64,000 nucleotides of DNA, taken from assembly GCF_001482385.1 (NCBI RefSeq), contig NZ_CP013611.1:372001-436000 (forward strand), written 5' to 3'. Made by a program: the position numbers and the translations under genes. The notes below the pieces were generated by a model. The model was given only the letters and a program-made list of their open reading frames with translations, searched no databases and was not told where the DNA came from. Every line of letters begins with the position of its first letter. The stretch's first letter is position 1. This document shows, in pieces, positions 47,542-56,009 of this stretch. The stretch comes from Pseudoalteromonas rubra (GTDB taxonomy: Bacteria > Pseudomonadota > Gammaproteobacteria > Enterobacterales > Alteromonadaceae).

Positions 47542-47570
47542 AAAAAAAGCCCCAGATGGGGCTTATTTTA
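47542..47570 (-). terminator. Terminator of yccA
   Basis: On the minus strand AAGCCCC-ATCT-GGGGCTT followed by a T run. It separates yccA from tusDCBE. Confidence 0.85.
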
Positions 47571-47584
47571 GCAAACTGAGCGTA

Positions 47585-48250
47585 TTAGTCATCACTTGAG
47601 CCAAGCAGCGCAAGGATAGACGTGAACAGGTTGTAGATGCTCAGGTACAGGCTTACTGTTGCCAGGATGTAGTTTGTTTCACCACCGTTTACGATACGGC
47701 TTGTGTCGTACAAGATGAAGCCAGACATCAGTAATACAACAGCGGCGTTAATCGCGATAAAGGCAACTGAACTGCCGATAAACAAGTTAACCAGACTTGA
47801 AACAATCACTACCAGCATACCTACAACTAGGAAGCCGCCCATGAAGGAGAAGTCTTTCTTAGTTGTCAACGCGTATGCAGACAGACCAAAGAACACTAAA
47901 GCAGTCGAGCCCAGTGCCTGTGCAATCAACAGGCTACCATTTGGCATTGCTGCATAATGGCTGAGCAGTGGGCCTAAGCCAAAGCCCATGAGGCCAGTGA
48001 ATAGGAAAACTAGACCAATCGCTGAGCTTGAGTTCGCTTTTTTCTGGATCACGAACAACAGACCAAACGCAATTAAAGAACAGACAAGACCGGTAAAGCG
48101 CGGTAGTGCCATAGTCATAGAGATGGCAGCAGTAATCGCACTAAATGCCAGTGTCATTGCCAGTAGGAAGTAGGTGTTTTTAAGCACCTTGTTAGTTTCG
48201 ACCGTCGACATAGCCACTTTTTGGCCAGTGTACGAATGATTGAACGCCAT
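47585..48250 (-). CDS. yccA: Bax inhibitor-1/YccA family membrane protein
   Basis: A 221-residue protein with seven hydrophobic segments after a short polar start (STVETNKVLKNTYFLLAMTL). Blocks FGLGPLLSHYA and FILYDTSRIVNGGETNYILATVSLYLSIYNLF are the BI-1 family signature. In E. coli YccA is a substrate and modulator of the FtsH protease. Its position next to the tus genes is conserved in gammaproteobacteria. Confidence 0.93.
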   Translation of the reverse strand: MAFNHSYTGQKVAMSTVETNKVLKNTYFLLAMTLAFSAITAAISMTMALPRFTGLVCSLIAFGLLFVIQKKANSSSAIGLVFLFTGLMGFGLGPLLSHYAAMPNGSLLIAQALGSTALVFFGLSAYALTTKKDFSFMGGFLVVGMLVVIVSSLVNLFIGSSVAFIAINAAVVLLMSGFILYDTSRIVNGGETNYILATVSLYLSIYNLFTSILALLGSSDD

Positions 48251-48511
48251 TTTCAGCTCCTTATTAGAAACACTATGTTCCGAAAATTATTCTAGGCCAA
48301 GATTACCAAGAGTTAAAACGCTCGGCAAACCTTTCTGGTTTAGTAGACCCTAAAACTAGGTTAAAAGTTCTCTAACGTCCCATTTTTGACCATAAAACCT
48401 CACAGCATGTCCGATGTTTATACAAATAAAGTGAATTTTGACCAATTAAACAAAAAAGCGAAAAAAAAGCTTCACAAGGAGGCTGGGATTCTCTAATATT
48501 CGCCTCGCTGC

Positions 48512-48602
48512 GGAGAGATGGCTGAGCGGTTGAAAGCACCGGTCTTGAAAACCGGCATACGTTAATAGCGTATCTAGGGTTCAAATCCCTATCTCTCCGC
48601 CA
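48512..48602 (+). tRNA. tRNA-Ser(TGA), copy 1
   Basis: A 91-nt class II tRNA with acceptor GGAGAGA/TCTCTCC, anticodon TGA in CTTGAAA, long variable arm (TACGTTAATAGCGTA) and encoded CCA. Confidence 0.96.
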
Positions 48603-48661
48603 CCTAATTTTACGCAAGTTTGCCTCTGATAGTTCACAGGTGAACAGCGACAATCTGATTC

Positions 48662-48752
48662 GGAGAGATGGCTGAGTGGTTGAAAGCACCGGTCTTGAAA
48701 ACCGGCATACGTTAATAGCGTATCTAGGGTTCAAATCCCTATCTCTCCGCCA
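48662..48752 (+). tRNA. tRNA-Ser(TGA), copy 2
   Basis: Identical to copy 1 except for one base in the D-arm (GAGTGG for GAGCGG). It lies 59 bases downstream in tandem and is followed by a terminator. The two are probably one transcript. Confidence 0.96.
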
Positions 48753-48756
48753 CATT

Positions 48757-48788
48757 AAGGCCGTAAGTTTATGACTTACGGCCTTTTT
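48757..48788 (+). terminator. Terminator after tRNA-Ser pair
   Basis: Stem AAGGCCGTAAG/CTTACGGCCTT with a 7-nt loop and T run. Confidence 0.88.
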
Positions 48789-48835
48789 ACTTTTCTCTGG
48801 GTGCATATTTTAACTAGAAAGCTGCAATGCTCTTT

Positions 48836-49189
48836 TCACATAGTGCGATGTGCACAGGCATTGATTGCGTCGGATGCTTTGCTTGCCACTTCATTGGCCT
48901 CTACAGCATTATAGCCCTTTAAACCAACGCCTATGGTGCACTGAAATTGTGGTTGGGTTTGTGTCTGTGTCTGGGTTTCATCAGCCAAAAGGTACACTTC
49001 AACTCTATCTATCTGACTTGCATAGCGGCCAAGCATCAGCGTGATTTGAGCATCTACATAACTATCCTCGGCCTCAGTGGAGTCACTATGGGATGAAAAC
49101 ACATCTACCCATATATTTTGCTCTGCTGTCATCACAGGACTGGGTGTAATGCCTATTTCACTTAATACCTGTTCAATTTGAAGGAGCAA
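48836..49189 (-). CDS. HPF/RaiA-like small protein (tentative)
   Basis: A 117-residue acidic protein. The segment LGRYASQIDRVEVYLLADE, then QCTIGVGLKGYNAVEANEVASKASDAINA follows the beta-alpha-beta-beta-beta-alpha pattern of hibernation-promoting-factor (S30AE) proteins, with basic residues mostly missing. A TQTQTQTQ stretch sits in the loop. It may be a diverged ribosome-associated protein or only share the fold. It stands alone on the minus strand. Confidence 0.5.
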   Translation of the reverse strand: MLLQIEQVLSEIGITPSPVMTAEQNIWVDVFSSHSDSTEAEDSYVDAQITLMLGRYASQIDRVEVYLLADETQTQTQTQPQFQCTIGVGLKGYNAVEANEVASKASDAINACAHRTM

Positions 49190-50132
49190 ATATGACGCTA
49201 ACTGTGTTAAAAACCTCTCATTTAGAGCAACTAAATAGCAAAATTTTGCCTCGCTTACATGGATGTAGGAGCCTTAGTGGTAGCAGGACGCGGGAACGGT
49301 GTTGTCGAACATATTTTCTCGCCTCAAAACAGAACACTTAATTAAGCAAATTGGCATAACAGCGAGCGCATTTGACATAGTACGGTTCGTATATAATGTT
49401 TATTGCGTTGAGTTTGCCCGGAAACCGGGGTTGGCTACCATACTTGCTGTGATGGCTTCGCTTATCATAGTGTACGGCTCTACCCGAGTCGGACTTCAGG
49501 AAAATCCGAAACTCAAGCAGGTTTATTCGACCATTGGTCAGGTCTCCATATCACCGAAACGCTTGACGTGCAAAAAGCCGGGTAGATGAATTGCGCTGGA
49601 AGTGAATGCCACTAACAATACCGGGGTTTAGCACTGGTAGTGCTGGTATGATAGGGAGCTCACCCACAGCGGGTTTTATCTCAAAAAGGTATTTAGGCAA
49701 TGGTACACTCGAAGCTGGTTTTCATTTGGGGGCTTGGAGAGCTTATTATCAATAGTCCGCTTAACGTTATCTATTTTCTGCCATAATCTGTATGGCCCAG
49801 GTTCACGCAGTAGCAGGGAGCCTGGCTAAAAGGGCAACAGCGTGGGAGGTTTGAGATACACAAGGTTCTAATGCATTCCCGACAGCTGAGGCAATCGGCA
49901 CGACCTGGCTAATGCCGCCTACCAGAGTCTGCTAACACAGCATGTTGTGCAGCGTAATACTCGTTTGATAAGCCTGATATTGGCGGTTTTACGGTCTATA
50001 ATGACATCTGGTGTGCAATGCTATGGGCTGTTGCTACAGGCGGGTAACTTTATACGACCAAAGTTGACTTGTGATACTGGTGAATCGCGTCAACACTGAA
50101 CATCTCTGTGCAGACTGATAAAGGTGAAAGAG
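49190..50132 (+). other. Poorly coding stretch
   Basis: About 940 bases without a convincing gene. The only notable open frame is 49299-49589 (+, GTG start, 96 codons), with one hydrophobic segment (ATILAVMASLIIVYG) and weak start signals; I would not call it a gene without homologues. The region may be the remains of decayed genes. Confidence 0.4.
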
Positions 50133-50513
50133 ATGATAAAAGGGCAGGTAGCTAAGGCCGTGGGGTACTCGTTGTTGTCACCGCTTATCGTTGGTATCGT
50201 GTTGGGTGGCTACTACGCGTTGCTAAGTGGTCAGAGCAAAATCTTGTTTCAAATACTGATGACCGCGGTTGCTAATGCGCACATTGTGGGTCTGTCTATG
50301 GCGTTTTTTGTATTGCCGGCTTATATGGTTTTGCTACGCTATAACAAGGTAAGTTATTCAGCCGTATTGACAGCAGGTATGCTGGGTGGCGCCTTGTTCA
50401 GCTTCTTGTTTGTTGCAAGTTCAGGCATGGTTTTCATCATCAATGTAGTGATGGCTGCACTGGGCTGCGGGTTGTTTTTGTTCAGTTTACGCCGCAACGC
50501 GTCAAGTGCCTGA
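50133..50513 (+). CDS. Small membrane protein of unknown function
   Basis: A 126-residue protein with about four hydrophobic segments (for example LLSPLIVGIVLGGYYALL, IVGLSMAFFVLPAYMVLL, GGALFSFLFVASSGMVFII). The ATG at 50133 is preferred to the GTG at 50124 because AAAGGTG sits before it. I recognise no family. It lies upstream of msrC with a 110-base gap. Confidence 0.6.
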   Translation: MIKGQVAKAVGYSLLSPLIVGIVLGGYYALLSGQSKILFQILMTAVANAHIVGLSMAFFVLPAYMVLLRYNKVSYSAVLTAGMLGGALFSFLFVASSGMVFIINVVMAALGCGLFLFSLRRNASSA

Positions 50514-50626
50514 TGGCTTTTTGTACAGCTCAGCGGTGTTTTACACTAATTTAATAGTTTTTCTGTCTAAAAGGTTTCATTTAGCTGCCTGAAAGAGTAC
50601 CTTTACCTCTTATGTAAATTTGTTGA

Positions 50627-51094
50627 ATGACCGCAATGCAGAAGAAAAAGTTCTACGATACCCTCAGCCTACAAGCTCAGGCCCTGATTGGTGATGAGCA
50701 CAACTACATCGCCAATATGGCAAACCTCAGCGCCTTATTATTTACCTCAATGGAAGACATTAATTGGGCGGGCTTTTACCTCTTAGATGGTACTGACGAA
50801 CTTGTGCTGGGTCCTTTTCAGGGGAATCCCGCCTGCATTCGTATCCCATTAGGCAAAGGCGTATGTGGTACAGCGGCAGCTGAGTTAACAACTCAGCTGG
50901 TTGAGGATGTGCACAGCTTTGATGGTCATATTGCCTGTGACGCTGCGTCAAACTCTGAAATTGTGATCCCCGTAATACGAAATGGCGAGCTATTTGCAGT
51001 TTTAGATATTGATAGCCCGAGTCTGGCAAGATTTGACGATGAAGATAAAATGGGCCTGGAAGCACTGGTAAAATGCTTTGAAGGTACCTTATAA
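50627..51094 (+). CDS. msrC: Free methionine-(R)-sulfoxide reductase (GAF domain)
   Basis: A 155-residue GAF-domain enzyme that reduces free methionine-R-sulfoxide. The three conserved cysteines are C70, C80 and C104 (IPLGKGVCGTAA, FDGHIACDAASNSEIV), with the same spacing as C84, C94 and C118 of the E. coli enzyme. Thioredoxin would restore it. It begins the msrC-proQ-prc block also found in E. coli. Confidence 0.92.
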   Translation: MTAMQKKKFYDTLSLQAQALIGDEHNYIANMANLSALLFTSMEDINWAGFYLLDGTDELVLGPFQGNPACIRIPLGKGVCGTAAAELTTQLVEDVHSFDGHIACDAASNSEIVIPVIRNGELFAVLDIDSPSLARFDDEDKMGLEALVKCFEGTL

Positions 51095-51379
51095 ATGAAA
51101 GAACTATTAAACGTTCAGGATTATCTGTTTTCCACCTTCGATGTCGGAGACTGGGAAGGAGAAGAAGAGCGTGTCGCAGAGACGTTAAATGAGCTTATCC
51201 ACGTAGCCTGGGAGCAACTACCTGACGATCTGTCCTGCGAGAAAATTGATTTAATTATAAATGGAATATGGGAGCATCTGCGCGGCGATTTGGCACTAGT
51301 CGAAGCCGAGTATGATGAACTCATTGACTGGGTTACACATTACATTCAGTCATCTCTTGATGATAATATTGAACTATAG
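51095..51379 (+). CDS. Small acidic protein of unknown function between msrC and proQ
   Basis: A 94-residue, strongly acidic helical protein (FDVGDWEGEEERVAETLNELIHVAWEQL). Its ATG follows the msrC stop with no gap, and proQ begins 8 bases after its stop, so translation is coupled. No family is recognised. It may be specific to Alteromonadales. Confidence 0.7.
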   Translation: MKELLNVQDYLFSTFDVGDWEGEEERVAETLNELIHVAWEQLPDDLSCEKIDLIINGIWEHLRGDLALVEAEYDELIDWVTHYIQSSLDDNIEL

Positions 51380-51387
51380 GTTTAGAC

Positions 51388-52059
51388 ATGGAAACCACAA
51401 ACAAGCTAAAAGATATCAAAGAGGTTCTCGACTTTTTATATGCCGAGTTTCCTCAGTGTTTTAAACAAAAAGACGGTATAAAACCGCTTAAAGTCGGCAT
51501 CTTCAAAGATATTGCCGCCAGAATTGAAGGATCTGAAAAAGTCAGTAAGACTCAGGTTCGTCAGGCGTTGCGTAAGTACACTTCTTCGTGGCGCTATTTG
51601 GAAGCCGTGATTAACAATGAATTTCGTGTTGATCTGGACGGCAATGATGCCGAGAAAGTTGAGCAGGAACATGTAGAGCATGCTCAAAAAGCACTTGAAG
51701 AGTCACGTGCTAAAATGGCTAAACGTAAGAAGCCGCAACGTCCAAGACAAGACGGTCGTGGTGAGCGTCGTCGCGATGGTGACACAAAATCTTACAAATC
51801 TCGCGGTGAGAACAAGCACCGTCACGGCAATAAAAACGCTAAAGTTAATGCTAAACCAGAGCAACAGCAGCGTCGTAGCTCAGGTAAAGTTGAACCTCTT
51901 CCGGCAAATGAGGTCAAGGTAAATAATAAGGTTAAAGTAAAGTTGGGACAGGCCTTAGTTAATGCAACCATCACTGAAGTCAACAAAGACGAAGTTCATG
52001 TTGAATTAGTGACAGGGATGCAAGTTAAAACAAAAGCAGAAAGCCTGTTTATTCTTTAA
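51388..52059 (+). CDS. proQ: RNA chaperone ProQ
   Basis: A 223-residue RNA-binding protein. Residues 1-115 are the FinO/ProQ domain (VLDFLYAEFPQCF, LKVGIFKDIAARIE, QVRQALRKYTSSWRYLEAV), followed by a basic low-complexity linker and a C-terminal Tudor-like domain (VKVKLGQALVNATITEVNKDEVHVEL). It binds structured small RNAs and mRNA 3' ends. It precedes prc by 10 bases with AAGGAG, as in E. coli. Confidence 0.95.
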   Translation: METTNKLKDIKEVLDFLYAEFPQCFKQKDGIKPLKVGIFKDIAARIEGSEKVSKTQVRQALRKYTSSWRYLEAVINNEFRVDLDGNDAEKVEQEHVEHAQKALEESRAKMAKRKKPQRPRQDGRGERRRDGDTKSYKSRGENKHRHGNKNAKVNAKPEQQQRRSSGKVEPLPANEVKVNNKVKVKLGQALVNATITEVNKDEVHVELVTGMQVKTKAESLFIL

Positions 52060-52069
52060 GGAGTAGTGT

Positions 52070-54106
52070 ATGAGTAATAAGTTACCTTTAATTGGTGCAA
52101 TCGCACTGTTTGTATCTGGCGTGTGTTCAGCTGCAACACAGACCGTAACGGAAAAAGACATTCCTGTACTGGAGCCTGAAATCCAGCATGCGACGGCAAC
52201 CAAAAGGGTAACCAGTAAATTTACTCGTGAACACTATAAGCGCTTTAAACTTGACGATGCGCTGTCTGAGCAGATCTTTGATCGCTATATCGAAAACTTA
52301 GATTACAATAAATCTCTGTTTCTTCAGTCAGACATCGACAAGTTTGCGGGCTACAGAAAGCAATTTGACGATGCGCTCAAAAAAGGCAAACTCGATTTTG
52401 CCTTCGAGATGTTCAATGCCAGTATGCAGCGTCGCTACGAGCGCTTTACCTATGCTATTTCTCTGTTAGAGACAGAAATGAAGTTTGACAAGCCAGACGA
52501 GTTTGTTTTTGACAGAGAAGACATGCAATTTGCCAGCACTCAGGCCGAGTTAGATGAGTATTGGCGTCAACGCGTTAAGTCTGATGCTTTGAGGCTCAAA
52601 CTAACAGGTAAAGACTGGGCTGGTATTAAAGAGATCCTCACCAAGCGTTATAAAAATACCATCAAACGTTTGGTACAAACCAATAACGAAGATGCCTTCC
52701 AGATTGTAATGAATGCGTTTGCGCGCAGCATTGAGGCACACACGTCTTATTTGTCACCGCGTCGTGCAGAGCAGTTCAAGATGGATATGGAACTTGAACT
52801 GGAAGGTATTGGTGCCGTGCTGGGTTATGATGAAGACTACACGATTATTCGCAGCTTAGTGCCGGGTGGCCCCGCGGATAAAACTGAAAGAATTAAGCCG
52901 GACGATCGCATTGTTGGTGTGGCTCAGGATGGCGAAGAGTTTGTTGACGTGATTGGCTGGCGCCTGGACGACGTTGTTGATCTGATCAAAGGTCCTAAAG
53001 GTACCAAAGTAAGGTTGCAATACCTTAAAGGCAGCGATACGCATGGTACGCCTAAAGTTGTGGAAATCGTACGGGATAAAATTCGTCTCGAAGACAGAGC
53101 TGCTAAGTCTGAAGTATTCGAAGCAAATTACTCGGACCTGACCAGCAAAGTGGGCGTGATTGAAATCCCAAGCTTTTACAACAACCTCTCAAAAGATGTT
53201 AAAAGAGAGCTCGACAAGCTCAAAGAGCAAAATGTGGATGGTATTATCGTTGACCTGAGACAAAATGGCGGTGGCTCATTATATGAAGCTACACAGCTTT
53301 CAGGTTTATTCATCGACAAAGGTCCGATAGTACAAATTCATACGGCGTATAACCGTGTTGAAGCTCAAAAAGACAGTGATGGTGTTACTTATTATGATGG
53401 CCCTCTGACTGTTTTGGTTGATCGTTATAGTGCGTCGGCATCCGAAATTTTTGCAGCAGCGATGCAGGATTATGGTCGTGCTGTAGTAATTGGTGAGCAA
53501 ACTTTCGGTAAAGGCACAGTACAGCAGCACCGTGGTTTGCGAAAAACCTACGACCTGTTCGACAATGCGCTTGGTAGTATTACTTATACCATAGCTAAGT
53601 TCTATCGTATTGATGGTGGCAGCACGCAAAATAAAGGGGTGATCCCGGACATTTTACTGCCTTCAGCGGTTGAGCCTGCCGAGTGGGGCGAAAGTCAGGA
53701 AGATAATGCATTACCATGGGACAGCATTGTTAGAGCCAAATATCGACAGTTGGATGATTTAAGTGAGACCATCAAGTATTTAAATGAGCGCCATGGGATC
53801 CGTATTGCCAAAGAGCCTGAATTTGCTTATGTTTACGACGATATCGCGCGATACAAAGCACAGAAGGACGACATTGCTATTTCGCTGGTTGAAGCTGAGC
53901 GTACAAAAGAGCGAGAAGAACGCGATGAGCGCGCACTGAAGCGTACCAATGAGCGGCTGAAACGTCTGGGACAGGAACCGGTAAAAGACCTGGATGACGT
54001 ACCAGAGATCATTGCCGAGCTGGACCCATACCTCGAAGAGGCTGCTCTGATCACGCAAGACCTGATCAATTACGGTCGTCTGGCAAAAAACAATACGGCT
54101 AACTGA
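52070..54106 (+). CDS. prc: Tail-specific carboxy-terminal protease Prc
   Basis: A 678-residue periplasmic protease with a signal peptide (MSNKLPLIGAIALFVSGVCSA). It has an N-terminal helical region, a PDZ domain (about residues 240-330) and a Ser/Lys protease domain: Ser456 in DRYSASASEIF and Lys481 in TFGKGTVQ, spaced 25 as in E. coli (S452/K477). The DUF3340 C-terminal region is present. It trims cell-wall enzymes and tagged proteins. Confidence 0.95.
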   Translation: MSNKLPLIGAIALFVSGVCSAATQTVTEKDIPVLEPEIQHATATKRVTSKFTREHYKRFKLDDALSEQIFDRYIENLDYNKSLFLQSDIDKFAGYRKQFDDALKKGKLDFAFEMFNASMQRRYERFTYAISLLETEMKFDKPDEFVFDREDMQFASTQAELDEYWRQRVKSDALRLKLTGKDWAGIKEILTKRYKNTIKRLVQTNNEDAFQIVMNAFARSIEAHTSYLSPRRAEQFKMDMELELEGIGAVLGYDEDYTIIRSLVPGGPADKTERIKPDDRIVGVAQDGEEFVDVIGWRLDDVVDLIKGPKGTKVRLQYLKGSDTHGTPKVVEIVRDKIRLEDRAAKSEVFEANYSDLTSKVGVIEIPSFYNNLSKDVKRELDKLKEQNVDGIIVDLRQNGGGSLYEATQLSGLFIDKGPIVQIHTAYNRVEAQKDSDGVTYYDGPLTVLVDRYSASASEIFAAAMQDYGRAVVIGEQTFGKGTVQQHRGLRKTYDLFDNALGSITYTIAKFYRIDGGSTQNKGVIPDILLPSAVEPAEWGESQEDNALPWDSIVRAKYRQLDDLSETIKYLNERHGIRIAKEPEFAYVYDDIARYKAQKDDIAISLVEAERTKEREERDERALKRTNERLKRLGQEPVKDLDDVPEIIAELDPYLEEAALITQDLINYGRLAKNNTAN

Positions 54107-54148
54107 AGACGGTTTAACAAAACAAGACGTACAGAAGGCTAAACTACG

Positions 54149-54173
54149 AAAAGGCGCATTGAGCGCCTTTTTT
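54149..54173 (+). terminator. Terminator after prc
   Basis: Stem AAAAGGCGC/GCGCCTTTT with an ATTGA loop and T run. Confidence 0.85.
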
Positions 54174-54348
54174 CGTTACCAGTGCGTGGGAAATTTGTTA
54201 TTATTGTCAGCTGCAATATTAAAAATAGTCGGGCAAGAACTTGCCTGGCGCTGTCTTGGGCGCAGATTCATGTGTTGTACTTAACAGTGAACTGACCCGG
54301 CAGAGATAATAATAAAGCACTCCATTAAGTGCGAAGGAGTATTCTGGT

Positions 54349-55821
54349 TTGAGACAACAAAAACAAGCATCCTATTTGGATGCCTTTATTCCTATTGTGG
54401 TATTGGTGAGCCTGTTAGGTGCAGCTGTATACCTGTACGGTGATAATTCTTCTTCAGGGCCAAACCAGATAGCCCTGCTGTTTGCTACCTTTACAGCTGC
54501 GTTGATCGGGCTTAAAAATGGTTTTACCTGGAAGACACTCGAAGAAGCGATGATTAAAGGGATCACTATCTCTTTGGGAGCTATCCTGATCCTGCTGATG
54601 GTAGGTGCTTTGATTGGAACCTGGTTGCTTTCCGGTACAGTACCCACCTTAATCTACTATGGATTACAGATTATCCATCCGTCGTGGTTTTATGCGGCAG
54701 GGTGTTTGATTTGTGGCATCGTTGCCATGAGTATTGGTAGTTCCTGGACAACAGCCGCAACCATAGGTGTAGCCCTGCTGGGGGTTGCTAATGGCTTGGG
54801 ATTGGATCCTGTGGTGACTGCCGGAGCGGTTATCTCGGGTGCATACTTCGGTGACAAACTGTCTCCATTGTCAGAAACAACGAATTTAGCGCCAGCGGTG
54901 GCGGGCAGTGATTTGTTCGAGCATATTCAGCACATGTTATGGACCACAGTGCCAAGCTTTGTTATCGCCTTAATTATATTTATTTTTATGGGGTTCAATG
55001 CTGATGTGTCGAGTGAATCGAGTAAAATTGATGAGATTGCCTCGATCCTACAAAGTAACTTCAATATCAGCATAGTTAACCTCGTACCTCTGGTTATTCT
55101 TCTCGGCCTTGCAATTAAAAAGATGCCAGCTTTTCCTGCTATCTCTATTGGTGCCGTTGTTGGTGCGATTTGGGCATTGTTGTTCCAGGGCGACCTGATA
55201 GCGAGTCAGGTAAATCCGGACGAAGGCGCCCTGGTCAGTCATTTCAAGCTGGTTTGGGCCACTTTCTTTGATGGCTTTAGCCTCGAAACAGGCAACGCCA
55301 AGATGGATGACTTGCTCAGCGGGGGCGGTATGTCGAGTATGCTGACGACGACCTGGTTGGTTATGACGGCGCTGATGTTTGGTGCCATTATGGAAAAAAC
55401 CGGGTTGCTTGAGCTGTTTGTTAAGAGCATTCTAAAAGTGGCAAAGAGCACGGGTTCACTCATTGCTTCTACGGTCGCAACTTGTTTTGGTACTAACTTG
55501 GTCGCGGCGGATCAATATATTGCCATTGTGGTGCCTGGTCGTATGTTCAAAGAAGAATATACGAAACGGGGCCTGCGAAGTGTGAACCTGTCCAGAACGC
55601 TGGAAGACGGAGGTACCATTACAAGTCCTTTGATCCCCTGGAACACTTGTGGGGCATATATGCAAAGTGTGTTGTTAATAAACCCACTTGATTATGCGGT
55701 TTACGCCTTCTTTAACCTAATCAATCCATTCCTGGCAATCGTATACGCTTACCTGGGTATTAAGATTTTAAAAATCAAACCCAAAGCGATGCAGCAGGGC
55801 GCAGCAGCGCCAGACGCATAG
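54349..55821 (+). CDS. nhaC: Na+/H+ antiporter NhaC
   Basis: A 490-residue inner-membrane antiporter with about twelve hydrophobic segments. Family blocks include ISGAYFGDKLSPLSETTNLAPAVAG and TVATCFGTNLVAADQYIAIV. It exports Na+ against protons, expected in a marine cell. No ATG fits the N-terminus, while a TTG at 54349 lies behind a strong GAAGGAGT site, so TTG is taken as the start. Confidence 0.92.
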   Translation: MRQQKQASYLDAFIPIVVLVSLLGAAVYLYGDNSSSGPNQIALLFATFTAALIGLKNGFTWKTLEEAMIKGITISLGAILILLMVGALIGTWLLSGTVPTLIYYGLQIIHPSWFYAAGCLICGIVAMSIGSSWTTAATIGVALLGVANGLGLDPVVTAGAVISGAYFGDKLSPLSETTNLAPAVAGSDLFEHIQHMLWTTVPSFVIALIIFIFMGFNADVSSESSKIDEIASILQSNFNISIVNLVPLVILLGLAIKKMPAFPAISIGAVVGAIWALLFQGDLIASQVNPDEGALVSHFKLVWATFFDGFSLETGNAKMDDLLSGGGMSSMLTTTWLVMTALMFGAIMEKTGLLELFVKSILKVAKSTGSLIASTVATCFGTNLVAADQYIAIVVPGRMFKEEYTKRGLRSVNLSRTLEDGGTITSPLIPWNTCGAYMQSVLLINPLDYAVYAFFNLINPFLAIVYAYLGIKILKIKPKAMQQGAAAPDA

Positions 55822-55840
55822 TCCAGAGCTGAAAAGAAAC

Positions 55841-55871
55841 AAAAGCGCCTCATTGAATTTGAGGCGCTTTT
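55841..55871 (+). terminator. Terminator after nhaC
   Basis: Stem AAAAGCGCCTC/GAGGCGCTTTT with a 9-nt loop. Confidence 0.85.
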
Positions 55872-56009
55872 GCACGTCTCACATTCATAAATCCCTTTGC
55901 CCTTAGCGTGGGCCGTTCTACAATAAAGATATTGATTTGTACTCATTTTTTCATTGTGCTCAGTTATGTCAGTGACGCTAGCACCTGTAATTTGATAATA
56001 GGAATTGTC

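Noticed and set aside
48372..48806. A 144-codon minus-strand open frame with internal repeats
   Set aside because: Its repeats are the two tRNA-Ser genes read on the opposite strand.
49299..49589. 96-codon open frame as a real membrane protein gene
   Set aside because: Weak GTG start, no neighbour link and no family recognised; left as part of the noncoding stretch.
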